Assembly: GCF_014873855.1 (NCBI RefSeq)
Contig: NZ_JADBEL010000007.1
Span: 1 to 64,000, forward strand
DNA length: 64,000 bases
Source of the DNA: Sporosarcina limicola
GTDB taxonomy: Bacteria > Bacillota > Bacilli > Bacillales_A > Planococcaceae
Direction: 5' to 3'
The notes beneath the pieces are model-generated. The model worked only from the letters and a program-made list of their open reading frames with translations. It was not told the DNA's origin and ran no database searches. Each line of letters begins with the position of its first letter. Position 1 is the stretch's first letter. The position numbers and the translations under genes are program-made. Of the stretch, positions 56,741 through 64,000 are shown piece by piece.

Positions 56741-57428
56741 TCTTCAGCCTAAAATGATGATCCGTGATGTACATATTGCGGATCGGCCCCGTGAGCGTTT
56801 GATTAGCCAAGGAGCTGGTAGTTTATCCAACCAGGAGCTCATAGCAATTTTGTTGCGTACGGGTACAAAAGAGGAATCTGTACTTGTTCTTGCTAATCGA
56901 ATTCTTTCATCCTTCGATAAAATTCAAGACTTAAAAGATGCGACAATTGAAGAGATGATGTTAGTCAAAGGTGTTGGTCAGGCAAAGGCAGTTCAGTTGT
57001 TGGCCGCCGCCGAAATCGGTAAGCGACTGTACCGGAAACATTCGGCGGGGCGATACACAATTCGTTCCCCAGAAGACGCTGCTTCGTATTTAATGACGGA
57101 CATGTCTTCTCTCAGCCAGGAACATTTTGTCGTATTATTTATGAATGTCAAAAATGAAATCCTTCATAAACAAACAATTTTTATAGGGAGTCTTAATTCT
57201 TCCATTGTTCACCCGCGCGAAATTTTTCGCGAAGCAGTGAAACGCTCTGCTGCATCGATTATAGTCGCCCACAATCACCCTTCTGGAAACCCATCACCGT
57301 CCCCGGAAGACATCGAAGTGACAAAGAGATTAATCGAAGCTGGGTCGATTATGGGCATAGAATTACTTGATCATGTCATCATCGGTGACCATCGATTTAT
57401 AAGTTTAAAAGAGAAAGGGTACATGTGA
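56730..57428 (+). CDS. radC: RadC family JAMM protein
   Basis: 232 aa. An N-terminal helix-hairpin-helix (MLVKGVGQAKAVQLLAA) precedes a JAMM metalloprotease-like domain with the zinc motif VAHNHPSGNPSPSPED and the upstream Glu in HPREIFREA. The family's role is uncertain despite its name. TTG at 56730 follows GGTGATC, a perfect match to the 16S 3' end; GTG at 56718 lies in that site. It overlaps the maf end by 11 bases. Confidence 0.92.
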   Translation: MTIDLQPKMMIRDVHIADRPRERLISQGAGSLSNQELIAILLRTGTKEESVLVLANRILSSFDKIQDLKDATIEEMMLVKGVGQAKAVQLLAAAEIGKRLYRKHSAGRYTIRSPEDAASYLMTDMSSLSQEHFVVLFMNVKNEILHKQTIFIGSLNSSIVHPREIFREAVKRSAASIIVAHNHPSGNPSPSPEDIEVTKRLIEAGSIMGIELLDHVIIGDHRFISLKEKGYM

Positions 57429-57519
57429 CACTGTATATTTGTTCTCCTATCCGTTATAATGTGGTGTATCATTTCATGAAAGCCGCAGTTATGCGGTTAA
57501 GGAGAAAGGAAGAACAAAT

Positions 57520-58536
57520 TTGTTTGGATTTGGAACGAGAGATGTCGGGATTGACCTCGGCACAGCAAATACATTAGTTTTCATAAAAGGAAAAGGCATT
57601 GTGTTAAGAGAGCCTTCGGTTGTAGCGAAAAATACACATACAGGTGAAATTGTAGCGGTCGGAAGTGCTGCAAAAAATATGATTGGTCGTACGCCAGGTT
57701 CCATCGTGGCGATTCGTCCTATGAAAGACGGAGTTATCGCTGATTTTGAAATCACAACCGCGATGATTGAACACTACATGAAGGAAGCGATGAAAGTAGC
57801 AGGAGGTTCTTTCAAAAAACCGAACGTCATGATTTGTGTTCCTTATGGAATAACATCTGTTGAACAACGCGCAGTTATAGATGCTTCACGACAAGCGGGT
57901 GCGAAAGATGCGTTCACAATCGAGGAACCGTTTGCAGCTGCAATAGGAGCAAATCTCCCTGTTTGGGAACCTACAGGGAGTATGGTCGTCGATATAGGTG
58001 GCGGTACGACAGAAGTTGCAGTTATCTCACTAGGCGGAATAGTGACAAGTGAGTCAATCCGTGTTGGTGGCGACACGATGGATGGTGCAGTCATCAGTTA
58101 TATTCGCAAAACGTATAATTTAACGATTGGTGAGCGGACAGCTGAAGCGATTAAAATCGAAATTGGCTCTGCTAAAGTGATTGGGGTGACGGAGAAGATG
58201 GATATTCGCGGACGGGACCTTTTAACAGGCTTACCGAAAACGATTGAAATCTCTTCTGATGAAATCGTGGAGGCATTGCGCGAATCGATTGCACAAATCA
58301 TCGATGGTGTGAAAAAGACGCTTGAAACTACACCACCTGAATTATCTTCGGATGTCATGGAACGTGGAATCGTTCTGACAGGCGGCGGGGCCTTGCTCAA
58401 AAATCTTGATAAGGTTATCTCTGACGAAACGAATATGCCTGTGTTCATCGCGGAAGATCCACTCGATTGTGTTGCAATCGGTACAGGTAAAGCACTCGAT
58501 AATTTCGATGTAATTAAAAAAATGCAATCAAGATAG
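57520..58536 (+). CDS. mreB: Rod shape-determining protein MreB
   Basis: 338-aa bacterial actin that guides lateral wall synthesis. Phosphate loops [13 protein letters not shown] (about 7-19) and [18 protein letters not shown] (about 154-171), with [18 protein letters not shown] near the end. TTG start after AAAGGAAG, giving [14 protein letters not shown] as in Bacillus. A TATAAT box at 57455-57460 may be its promoter. It begins mreBCD-minCD. Confidence 0.97.
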   Translation: MFGFGTRDVGIDLGTANTLVFIKGKGIVLREPSVVAKNTHTGEIVAVGSAAKNMIGRTPGSIVAIRPMKDGVIADFEITTAMIEHYMKEAMKVAGGSFKKPNVMICVPYGITSVEQRAVIDASRQAGAKDAFTIEEPFAAAIGANLPVWEPTGSMVVDIGGGTTEVAVISLGGIVTSESIRVGGDTMDGAVISYIRKTYNLTIGERTAEAIKIEIGSAKVIGVTEKMDIRGRDLLTGLPKTIEISSDEIVEALRESIAQIIDGVKKTLETTPPELSSDVMERGIVLTGGGALLKNLDKVISDETNMPVFIAEDPLDCVAIGTGKALDNFDVIKKMQSR

Positions 58537-58555
58537 ATGAGGGAGGACTTGAGCA

Positions 58556-59458
58556 ATGCCGCAATTTTTTTCGAATAAACGATTGATTTTATTGCTTGTA
58601 GGCGTCATCGTCCTTGTGGCATTGATTTCATTCTCCCTCAGGGACCGGCACAACGCCACCCTCCCAGAACAAATTGTGAAAGACGTCGTCGGCTTCGGGC
58701 AATCTATATTCTCGAAGCCGGCGCATTACATAACGGGTGTTATTGGGAATATTGATGGGACATTGAATACATACGAAGAGAACAAACAATTGAAAGCAAG
58801 ATTAAGTGAATATGCATCGAATCAAGCGGAATTAACGGATGTTCGTGCGGAGAACGAGCGCCTACTTGAACTCATTGGTAAGGAAGAAGACCTACGTGGG
58901 TACGAACCGATTCATGCGACGGTCATTTCTCGCAATCCAGATCAGTGGGAAGAGAAAATTATCATAGACAAAGGTGGAGTGCATGGTATCGAGGAGAATA
59001 TGGCAGTTATTACAGCGCGTGGTTTGATTGGAAAAGTTATTCTTGTCACGCCGTTCACTTCTACCATTGAGCTGTTATCGACAGAAAATCGTAATTTCCG
59101 CGTTGCTTCAGTCATTCTGGGAAAAGGTAAAGACTCAGTTTTCGGTTTAATTGAAGGATATGATAGGACTCGTGACGAACTGATTATGAAACGGATTGAC
59201 TCCAGTTCACAGATTGAAGTGGGGCAACAAGTGACCTCTTCTGGTCTTGGTGGGATATTTCCAAAAGGGCTTTTAATTGGTGAAGTGACAGAAGTGTCGA
59301 CAGATGATTACGGATTGACGAAGTTGGCTTATATCCGTCCGGCAGCGGAGTTTTCATTGTTAGATCATGTACTGGTCACAAAACGGAAGTCGGCTATAGA
59401 TAAAGATGGGACGGATGGAAATAATACAGAGGGTACTGAGGGGAAGAGTGGATCATGA
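58556..59458 (+). CDS. mreC: Rod shape-determining protein MreC
   Basis: 300-aa bitopic protein: one span at about 8-27 (KRLILLLVGVIVLVALISF), a coiled coil (about 70-110, KQLKARLSEYASNQAEL), then the beta-barrel domain (RNPDQWEEKIIIDKGGVHGIEENMAV). It links MreB to wall synthases outside the membrane. A charged Gly/Thr tail ends the protein. Overlaps mreD by 4 bases. Confidence 0.95.
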   Translation: MPQFFSNKRLILLLVGVIVLVALISFSLRDRHNATLPEQIVKDVVGFGQSIFSKPAHYITGVIGNIDGTLNTYEENKQLKARLSEYASNQAELTDVRAENERLLELIGKEEDLRGYEPIHATVISRNPDQWEEKIIIDKGGVHGIEENMAVITARGLIGKVILVTPFTSTIELLSTENRNFRVASVILGKGKDSVFGLIEGYDRTRDELIMKRIDSSSQIEVGQQVTSSGLGGIFPKGLLIGEVTEVSTDDYGLTKLAYIRPAAEFSLLDHVLVTKRKSAIDKDGTDGNNTEGTEGKSGS

Positions 59459-59979
59459 TCCGATTCATCATCCCCTCTATTGCCTTATTGCTGTTTTTCC
59501 TGGAGCCTGTGTTCAGTCTTTTTTCCCCTGTTGATATCGACGGAATGCGCTATACCCTTGTTCCGCGATTTGTTATCGTATATCTAATCTTCATAGCGGT
59601 CTATTATAGTCGCCAACGCGCAATCGTTTATGGAATTGTCCTCGGACTCTTGTATGATATGTTCCACATTGATATTATTGGGCTATATGCATTTCTCTAT
59701 CCGATGATTTGTTATATTGCAGTATTGATCATTCGCCAAGTTCATCGACACGTAGTCACGGTGATGCTCTTGGCGATGTTCTTGATTGTACTTCTGGAAT
59801 TGCTTTCATACTTTTTTGCCAGCTTAATAGCCCTGACATCTATTAGTTTGGATGAATTCGTTGTCAGTAGGCTTATTCCGACGATGATTGCCAATTTAGT
59901 TTTTGTTGGAATGTTTGGCTGGTTTTTTAAAAACCTTATTAATAAAAGGGGATTGCAGCAACAAAGCGAACCTTTATAA
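59455..59979 (+). CDS. mreD: Rod shape-determining protein MreD
   Basis: 174-aa membrane protein with five spans, partner of MreC. ATGA overlap with mreC. The LGLLYDMFHIDIIGLYAFLYP segment is the family hallmark. minC starts 18 bases after it. Confidence 0.93.
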   Translation: MIRFIIPSIALLLFFLEPVFSLFSPVDIDGMRYTLVPRFVIVYLIFIAVYYSRQRAIVYGIVLGLLYDMFHIDIIGLYAFLYPMICYIAVLIIRQVHRHVVTVMLLAMFLIVLLELLSYFFASLIALTSISLDEFVVSRLIPTMIANLVFVGMFGWFFKNLINKRGLQQQSEPL

Positions 59980-59997
59980 CGTAGAGGAGAATGCGGG

Positions 59998-60678
59998 GTG
60001 ACGCAAATGACGAAACAGCAATATGTGACGATCAAAGGGACGAAAGAGGGACTTGTTCTCCGGCTTGACCACAAGTGCGCCTATTCGGATATGATTGCTG
60101 AACTCCGTAGGAAAGTGGGGGAAGACGCATTAGAGGGGCTTGCAGAAGTGCAAATCCATACGGGGAGCCGCTATTGCAACGAAGAGGAATTGAAGGAAAT
60201 CGTGAATGTCATTCATGCGTCTCCAAATTTACGTGTGTCAAAAATTCAAAGTGATGTCATAATGATTGAAGAATGTAACCATAAAATACTTGAAAAACAA
60301 TCGGAAACATATATCGGCATCGTACGTTCGGGACAGGTTGTGAAAGCGGATGGTGATCTCGTCATTATCGGTGACGTCAATCCGAATGGTAAAGTTATTG
60401 CTTCTGGTAGCATTTATATTTTAGGTAGGTTAAAGGGGATTGCACACGCTGGGGAAACCGGCAATATACAAGCAGTCATAGCTGCCTCATGGCTCGAAGC
60501 TACGCATCTCATGATTGCAGATAAAATAGAAATGATGACGGATGAATTGACGATTTTGTCGGAACATCCAGAAATGGAATGTGCCTATGTACATTCGAAC
60601 GGTTTCATCGCTATCGACCGTCTGCAAGAACTTCGGATTCTCCGGCCAGGTCTATCATCATTTAAAGGAGGAAGCTAA
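59998..60678 (+). CDS. minC: Septum site-determining protein MinC
   Basis: 226-aa FtsZ-polymerisation inhibitor, the same length as in B. subtilis. N-domain about 1-105 (QQYVTIKGTKEGLVLRLD); C-domain a right-handed beta helix (SGQVVKADGDLVIIGDVNPNGKVIASGSIYILGRLKGIAHAG). The GTG at 59998 has GAGGAG 8 bases upstream; ATG at 60007 is the alternative. minD starts 2 bases after its stop. Confidence 0.94.
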   Translation: MTQMTKQQYVTIKGTKEGLVLRLDHKCAYSDMIAELRRKVGEDALEGLAEVQIHTGSRYCNEEELKEIVNVIHASPNLRVSKIQSDVIMIEECNHKILEKQSETYIGIVRSGQVVKADGDLVIIGDVNPNGKVIASGSIYILGRLKGIAHAGETGNIQAVIAASWLEATHLMIADKIEMMTDELTILSEHPEMECAYVHSNGFIAIDRLQELRILRPGLSSFKGGS

Positions 60679-60679
60679 T

Positions 60680-61477
60680 GTGGGAGAAGCAATCGTTATA
60701 ACATCTGGAAAGGGCGGTGTCGGTAAGACGACGACAACAGCAAATCTTGGAACTGCTTTGGCCCTTCAAGGTAAAAAAGTGTGTCTTGTAGACACCGATA
60801 TCGGCCTCCGGAACCTCGATGTAATTCTTGGTCTTGAAAACCGGATTATATATGATCTCGTAGATGTAATCAAAGGTCGTTGCAAAATACCACAGGCACT
60901 TGTAAAAGATAAACGCTTTGAGAATGGACTCTTTTTATTGCCCGCGGCTCAGACGACCGATAAAAGCGCTGTTAATCCTGAGCAAATGAAAACGTTAATT
61001 ACTGAACTTAAAAGAGATTATGATTATGTCTTGATTGATTGTCCGGCTGGTATTGAACAAGGGTATAAAAATGCCGTTGCCGGTGCGGACCGTGCGATTG
61101 TTGTTACGACTCCGGAAATTTCGGCGGTTCGAGACGCTGATCGAATTATCGGCCTACTTGAGCAGGAAGATATCGAACCACCAAAACTCATCATCAATCG
61201 CATCAGACGACAACTTATGGCAAGTGGTAATGCCCTTGACGTGAATGACATTACGACTCATTTGTCGATTGACCTTCTTGGTATCATACTAGATGATGAA
61301 AATGTCATCTCCTCTTCAAATAAGGGAGAGCCTGTTGTTATGGATCCTTCGAAACTCGCTGCAATCGGTTATCGAAACATCGCCCGCCGTATTCTCGGTG
61401 AATCTGTCCCACTTATGTCACTCAACACGAGTAAAATCGGATTATTCGGTAAAATCAAGTCGATATTCGAAAAGTAA
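60680..61477 (+). CDS. minD: Septum site-determining protein MinD
   Basis: 265-aa ParA-type ATPase that recruits MinC to the membrane. The deviant Walker A is SGKGGVGKTT (residues 9-18). The C-terminal amphipathic membrane anchor is LFGKIKSIFEK. The GTG at 60680 gives the standard MGEAIVITSGKGG start, with AAAGGAGGAAG upstream; the open frame to 60581 lies inside minC and is not used. Confidence 0.97.
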   Translation: MGEAIVITSGKGGVGKTTTTANLGTALALQGKKVCLVDTDIGLRNLDVILGLENRIIYDLVDVIKGRCKIPQALVKDKRFENGLFLLPAAQTTDKSAVNPEQMKTLITELKRDYDYVLIDCPAGIEQGYKNAVAGADRAIVVTTPEISAVRDADRIIGLLEQEDIEPPKLIINRIRRQLMASGNALDVNDITTHLSIDLLGIILDDENVISSSNKGEPVVMDPSKLAAIGYRNIARRILGESVPLMSLNTSKIGLFGKIKSIFEK

Positions 61478-61483
61478 ACTAAA

Positions 61484-61520
61484 AATCCCTGACGTCCACG
61501 TAGTGGTGTTGGGTTTTTTT
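61484..61520 (+). terminator. Terminator of mre-min operon
   Basis: AATCCC, AC, CCAC, then GTGG, GT, GGGTTT and T7; a stem with small internal loops. Confidence 0.75.
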
Positions 61521-61650
61521 GTGAATTTGGAGTGGACAAGCCAAGTTGTGATTAGAATCGAAAAGTTGACGCCTAGCAACTGATTTCCGGGTGCCCATAA
61601 TATTCCGTAGCCACCTGACATATACTAAAAAAAACGGGTGGTGTGGCCGG

Positions 61651-62202
61651 TTGAAATGGAGAACCAAGTGGATACTAGCAATCATGTTGACAATTGGCGT
61701 AATTGGAGTGGCGAAGTTGGAAGAAGCGGGGGTCATTCGGCAACCTGTCACGCAGTATGTGACGTCGGGGAAGGACTTTATGGTGATGAAGAAGTGGGTT
61801 GTATCGTTTTTCAATGACACCCAAGACGATAAGATTGTAGTTACAGCGGAACTCAATCCGGAAGAACCGTTTTCAGCGTATGAATCCATGCAACCCTATA
61901 AGGATGGTGTGATTGTATCTTATACGGTTCCGATGGCGATTGAAGCGAGAGGGAGCGGACTTATTATTTTTACAGGATTCACACGTCGATCAGGGAAGAC
62001 AGTGACGGTACTCTATGATGACGGAGATGAAGTGACGTACGGATATGTAGGAGAATTTTCAAAATTACCTTATACGACTGTGAAAAAAGGGGACACGCTG
62101 GCGCTTATGGATGAGGGGGCAATCTATTTGATGGTAAAGCGTGATGGGAAAAAATTGGACGCATCGCTGTTGTCAACATACCTTTCGGGAGTTGAAGAAT
62201 GA
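61651..62202 (+). CDS. spoIVFA: SpoIVFA-like M23-fold sporulation protein
   Basis: 183 aa with one span at about 7-24, then a LytM/M23-like beta domain at about 95-175 (GSGLIIFTGFTRRSGKTVTVLYDDGDEVTYGYVGEFSK, TVKKGDTLALM). The zinc ligands of active M23 enzymes are absent, as in SpoIVFA. It anchors and restrains SpoIVFB in the outer forespore membrane until sigma K is needed. TTG at 61651 follows GGTGGTG. It is shorter than the B. subtilis protein (264 aa), lacking most of the cytoplasmic N-terminus. Overlaps spoIVFB by 4 bases. Confidence 0.85.
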   Translation: MKWRTKWILAIMLTIGVIGVAKLEEAGVIRQPVTQYVTSGKDFMVMKKWVVSFFNDTQDDKIVVTAELNPEEPFSAYESMQPYKDGVIVSYTVPMAIEARGSGLIIFTGFTRRSGKTVTVLYDDGDEVTYGYVGEFSKLPYTTVKKGDTLALMDEGAIYLMVKRDGKKLDASLLSTYLSGVEE

Positions 62203-62825
62203 AATACAGGCTTCATCCCATACTCCTACCTTTTTTTCTGATGCTTATGGTAACGGGTGGCATATCCATGTATGCGATTATCTTTATTTCGCTTCTTATC
62301 CATGAGATGGGCCACCTCATCGCTGCTAAGCTGATGGGATTGCGTGTGCGCTCGTGTACGATAATGCCTTACGGTGGAGAGCTAGTCATACCAAACCGTC
62401 ACCAGGCGACGAAGAAGGCGCGTCTCATCGTCGCGTTTGGCGGTCCGTTGGCAACGTTCGCTCTTCTTCTTGGTGCATCATTTATTCCCTTTCCAGGTGA
62501 TGAAGTAGTCATCCGAATCCAAGTTGCGTTGCTAGTGCTTAATTTGCTTCCCATTCTACCTCTTGACGGTGGACAGGCACTTTGTGTGCTTCTTGAGACG
62601 AATGATTCAAGGTATGCTACACGTTCACTTTTTTTGCTGCATTCTATGGCACTCCTTTCTGTTGCCACCCTATTATTAACTTATGGTTTACCCGAAACAC
62701 TTCCATACGTCTGTCTTGCACTATTTCTTCTCTTCCAAAATATTTCCGTCTTTCGGTTTAGAAAATATGAAAGAGCCTATGCAGAATTAAAAAAATCTGT
62801 TGACGTAACAATGAATACATGGTAA
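62199..62825 (+). CDS. spoIVFB: SpoIVFB-like intramembrane metalloprotease
   Basis: 208-aa site-2-type protease that removes the pro-sequence of sigma K. Catalytic HEMGH at residues 35-39, and the third zinc ligand in LLPILPLDGGQAL (about residue 117). Six spans. The cytoplasmic CBS domain found in B. subtilis SpoIVFB (288 aa) is missing, so any ATP or substrate control it gives is absent or handled otherwise. The rplU promoter lies in its last codons. Confidence 0.88.
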   Translation: MKYRLHPILLPFFLMLMVTGGISMYAIIFISLLIHEMGHLIAAKLMGLRVRSCTIMPYGGELVIPNRHQATKKARLIVAFGGPLATFALLLGASFIPFPGDEVVIRIQVALLVLNLLPILPLDGGQALCVLLETNDSRYATRSLFLLHSMALLSVATLLLTYGLPETLPYVCLALFLLFQNISVFRFRKYERAYAELKKSVDVTMNTW

Positions 62826-62828
62826 TAT
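62800..62828 (+). promoter_or_regulatory. Sigma-A promoter of rplU
   Basis: TTGACG (62800-62805), 17 bases, TAATAT (62823-62828), overlapping the spoIVFB stop. Confidence 0.75.
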
Positions 62829-62841
62829 TCAAATGTTATTG

Positions 62842-62930
62842 TTTGTAGCACCCGTGCTGCAACCGCACTGATAAGGTTCAAGTATCCGAAGGGATCACCT
62901 TTGAAGGCGAGTCTGAGTCTAAAGAGGAGG
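62842..62930 (+). promoter_or_regulatory. Ribosomal protein L21 leader
   Basis: The short leader between promoter and rplU begins TTGTAGCACCCGTGCTGCA-like, with a GCAC/GTGC hairpin. A second stem around AGGTTCAAG...CTTTGAA follows, in the place and style of the Bacillota L21 leader, thought to bind L21 for autoregulation. Confidence 0.75.
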
Positions 62931-62937
62931 TGCAAGT

Positions 62938-63246
62938 ATGTACGCAATCATTGAAACTGGTGGAAAACAAATCAAAGTCGAATTAGGCCAAGAAATCTAC
63001 ATTGAAAAAGTAGTTGGTGAAGCGAAAGATATCGTTACTTTTGACAAGGTTTTATTCGTAGGTGGAAAAGATATGAAAGTTGGCGTTCCATTCGTGGAAG
63101 GTGCTACTGTAACTGGTAAAGTTATGGAACAGGGCCGTGGCAAGAAAATCACAGTCTACAAATACAAACCGAAAAAGAACTATCACAGAAAGCTAGGTCA
63201 TCGTCAGCCATTCACGAAAATCATTATTGACGGGATTAACCTGTAA
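62938..63246 (+). CDS. rplU: 50S ribosomal protein L21
   Basis: 102 aa, full length: [20 protein letters not shown] at the start and [22 protein letters not shown] at the 23S-binding end. AGAGGAGGTG precedes the ATG. First gene of rplU-prp-rpmA. Confidence 0.98.
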   Translation: MYAIIETGGKQIKVELGQEIYIEKVVGEAKDIVTFDKVLFVGGKDMKVGVPFVEGATVTGKVMEQGRGKKITVYKYKPKKNYHRKLGHRQPFTKIIIDGINL

Positions 63247-63252
63247 GCCGGC

Positions 63253-63582
63253 ATGATTAAAATCATCATCAATGAACAACCTTCGGGTCACATCCATTCA
63301 TTTGAGATGAAAGGCCACGCTAATTTCGCAAAAAAAGGAAAAGACCTTGTTTGTGCAGGTGCATCAGCAGTATCTTTCGGTGCTGTCAATGCCATTATCG
63401 TACTTACAGGAATAACCCCAGACATCCAACAAGGATTGGACGGCGGCTATTTTAAAGTTATTTTTCCGGTAAACGAAGAAAGCGATCACGACATACAGCT
63501 GATTGTTAAAGCGATGATTGTTTCATTACAGACGATTGAACAAGACTATGGGCAATATATAAATATTATCTTCAAAAAGTAG
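63253..63582 (+). CDS. prp: Ribosomal-processing cysteine protease Prp
   Basis: 109-aa cysteine protease (YsxB) that trims the N-terminal extension of L27. The catalytic His22 is in KGHANF and Cys34 in LVCAGASAVS, at the same numbers as in Staphylococcus aureus Prp. It lies between its two ribosomal neighbours, 6 bases after rplU, with a weak ribosome site that suggests coupling. Confidence 0.95.
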   Translation: MIKIIINEQPSGHIHSFEMKGHANFAKKGKDLVCAGASAVSFGAVNAIIVLTGITPDIQQGLDGGYFKVIFPVNEESDHDIQLIVKAMIVSLQTIEQDYGQYINIIFKK

Positions 63583-63594
63583 GAGGTGGAACAT

Positions 63595-63885
63595 ATGCTA
63601 CGTTTGGATCTCCAGTTTTTCGCATCGAAAAAAGGGGTAGGTTCTACTCGGAACGGTCGTGACTCTCATTCGAAACGTCTTGGCGCAAAACGCGCAGACG
63701 GTCAGTTCGTAACAGGCGGCTCAATCCTTTATCGTCAGCGCGGAACGAAAATTCATCCAGGTGAAAACGTCGGTCTTGGTGGTGACGATACACTTTTCGC
63801 TAAAGTGGACGGCGTCGTTCGTTTTGAACGTTTCGGTCGTGACAAAAAGAAAGTCAGCGTATATCCTGAAGTTCAGGAAGCTTAA
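63595..63885 (+). CDS. rpmA: 50S ribosomal protein L27
   Basis: 96 aa. It carries the Bacillota extension LRLDLQFF followed by [15 protein letters not shown]; Prp is known to cut after the Phe pair, which uncovers the mature end reaching the peptidyl-transferase centre. The ATG at 63595 follows AGGAGGTGG; GTG at 63586 is inside that site. Confidence 0.97.
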   Translation: MLRLDLQFFASKKGVGSTRNGRDSHSKRLGAKRADGQFVTGGSILYRQRGTKIHPGENVGLGGDDTLFAKVDGVVRFERFGRDKKKVSVYPEVQEA

Positions 63886-63895
63886 TATACGAGAG

Positions 63896-63928
63896 GAAGG
63901 ACTGCATATGATGTGCAGTCCTTTTTTT
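63896..63928 (+). terminator. Rho-independent terminator of rplU-prp-rpmA
   Basis: AAGGACTGCA pairs with TGCAGTCCTT, then T5 more. Confidence 0.93.
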
Positions 63929-63967
63929 CATTTCATAGGAAACTATAAAGTTCAAGGTCTGTGACTC

Positions 63968-64000
63968 ACTTGCGAAGAGGGTTAATCTGGACGAATAGGC
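63968..64000 (+). other. Possible start of a second copy of the structured element
   Basis: TCTGGACGAATAGGC (63986-64000) matches TCTGGACGAAGAGGC (55266-55280) at 14 of 15 positions, with GGGT upstream in both. The window ends here, so the rest cannot be compared. Confidence 0.3.

Noticed and set aside
60581..60679. 33-codon N-terminal extension of MinD
   Set aside because: It lies within minC in another frame; the GTG at 60680 gives the canonical start.

Overview
The window looks like a low-GC, endospore-forming Bacillales chromosome, most likely Planococcaceae (Sporosarcina-like). The right half follows the Bacillus subtilis order almost exactly: ysoA-tig-clpX-lonA-engB-hemAXCDBL-spoVID-valS-folC-comC-spoIIB-maf-radC-mreBCD-minCD-spoIVFA/FB-rplU-prp-rpmA. 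Protein lengths match that phylum (ClpX 421, LonA 774, ValS 881, MinD 265 aa). The genus is an inference; the sporulation genes, the valS T-box and the L21 leader are read directly.

Region 1 (1-6.3 kb) is mixed. It has an Mn-catalase, a DUF2642 and a DUF3231 protein, a small orphan ORF, a patch of decayed insertion sequences (an IS200/IS605-like end structure and an IS4-family transposase tail), and a two-gene Tat-exported GMC dehydrogenase (subunit 3 plus flavoprotein).

Region 2 (6.3-29.1 kb) is an accessory carbohydrate island. A DUF624 protein diverges from a first ABC importer (binding protein and two permeases, no ATPase). Next come a divergently read regulator with a GGDEF-like domain and a C-terminal winged helix, then a dehydrogenase operon (frameshifted epimerase, DHDPS-like aldolase/lyase, MDR dehydrogenase, ruined Gfo/Idh gene). 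After that a YesM/YesN-type two-component system leads a second importer, an orphan TIM-barrel protein, a DUF4838/GH67N-like protein, an FAD oxidoreductase, a double GNAT protein, a ROK kinase and NagA. NagA and ROK point to an N-acetylhexosamine-containing glycan; the substrate is inferred. The two operons flanking the regulator share an operator, AAAGAC-N7-AGACTTGTCT, placed identically over the -35 of near-identical promoters. This looks like an undescribed regulon.

Region 3 (29.2-44 kb) is housekeeping: trigger factor, ClpX, LonA, EngB, the haem operon from glutamyl-tRNA to uroporphyrinogen III, and a SpoVID-like coat protein. A 21-bp tandem repeat follows hemL.

Region 4 (44-56 kb) holds T-box-controlled valS, a 41-bp tandem repeat, two convergent ATP-grasp genes, folC, two paralogous membrane diguanylate cyclases, a long hairpin, a TnpB-like N-terminal fragment and comC. 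A roughly 210-nt densely structured element sits directly before the spoIIB-like gene. Its core 15-mer recurs at the very end of the window, so it may be a dispersed RNA or mobile element.

Region 5 (56-64 kb) is the maf-radC-mreBCD-minCD-spoIVFAB-rplU-prp-rpmA block. Start codons were chosen by Shine-Dalgarno position and family N-termini; several are TTG or GTG.
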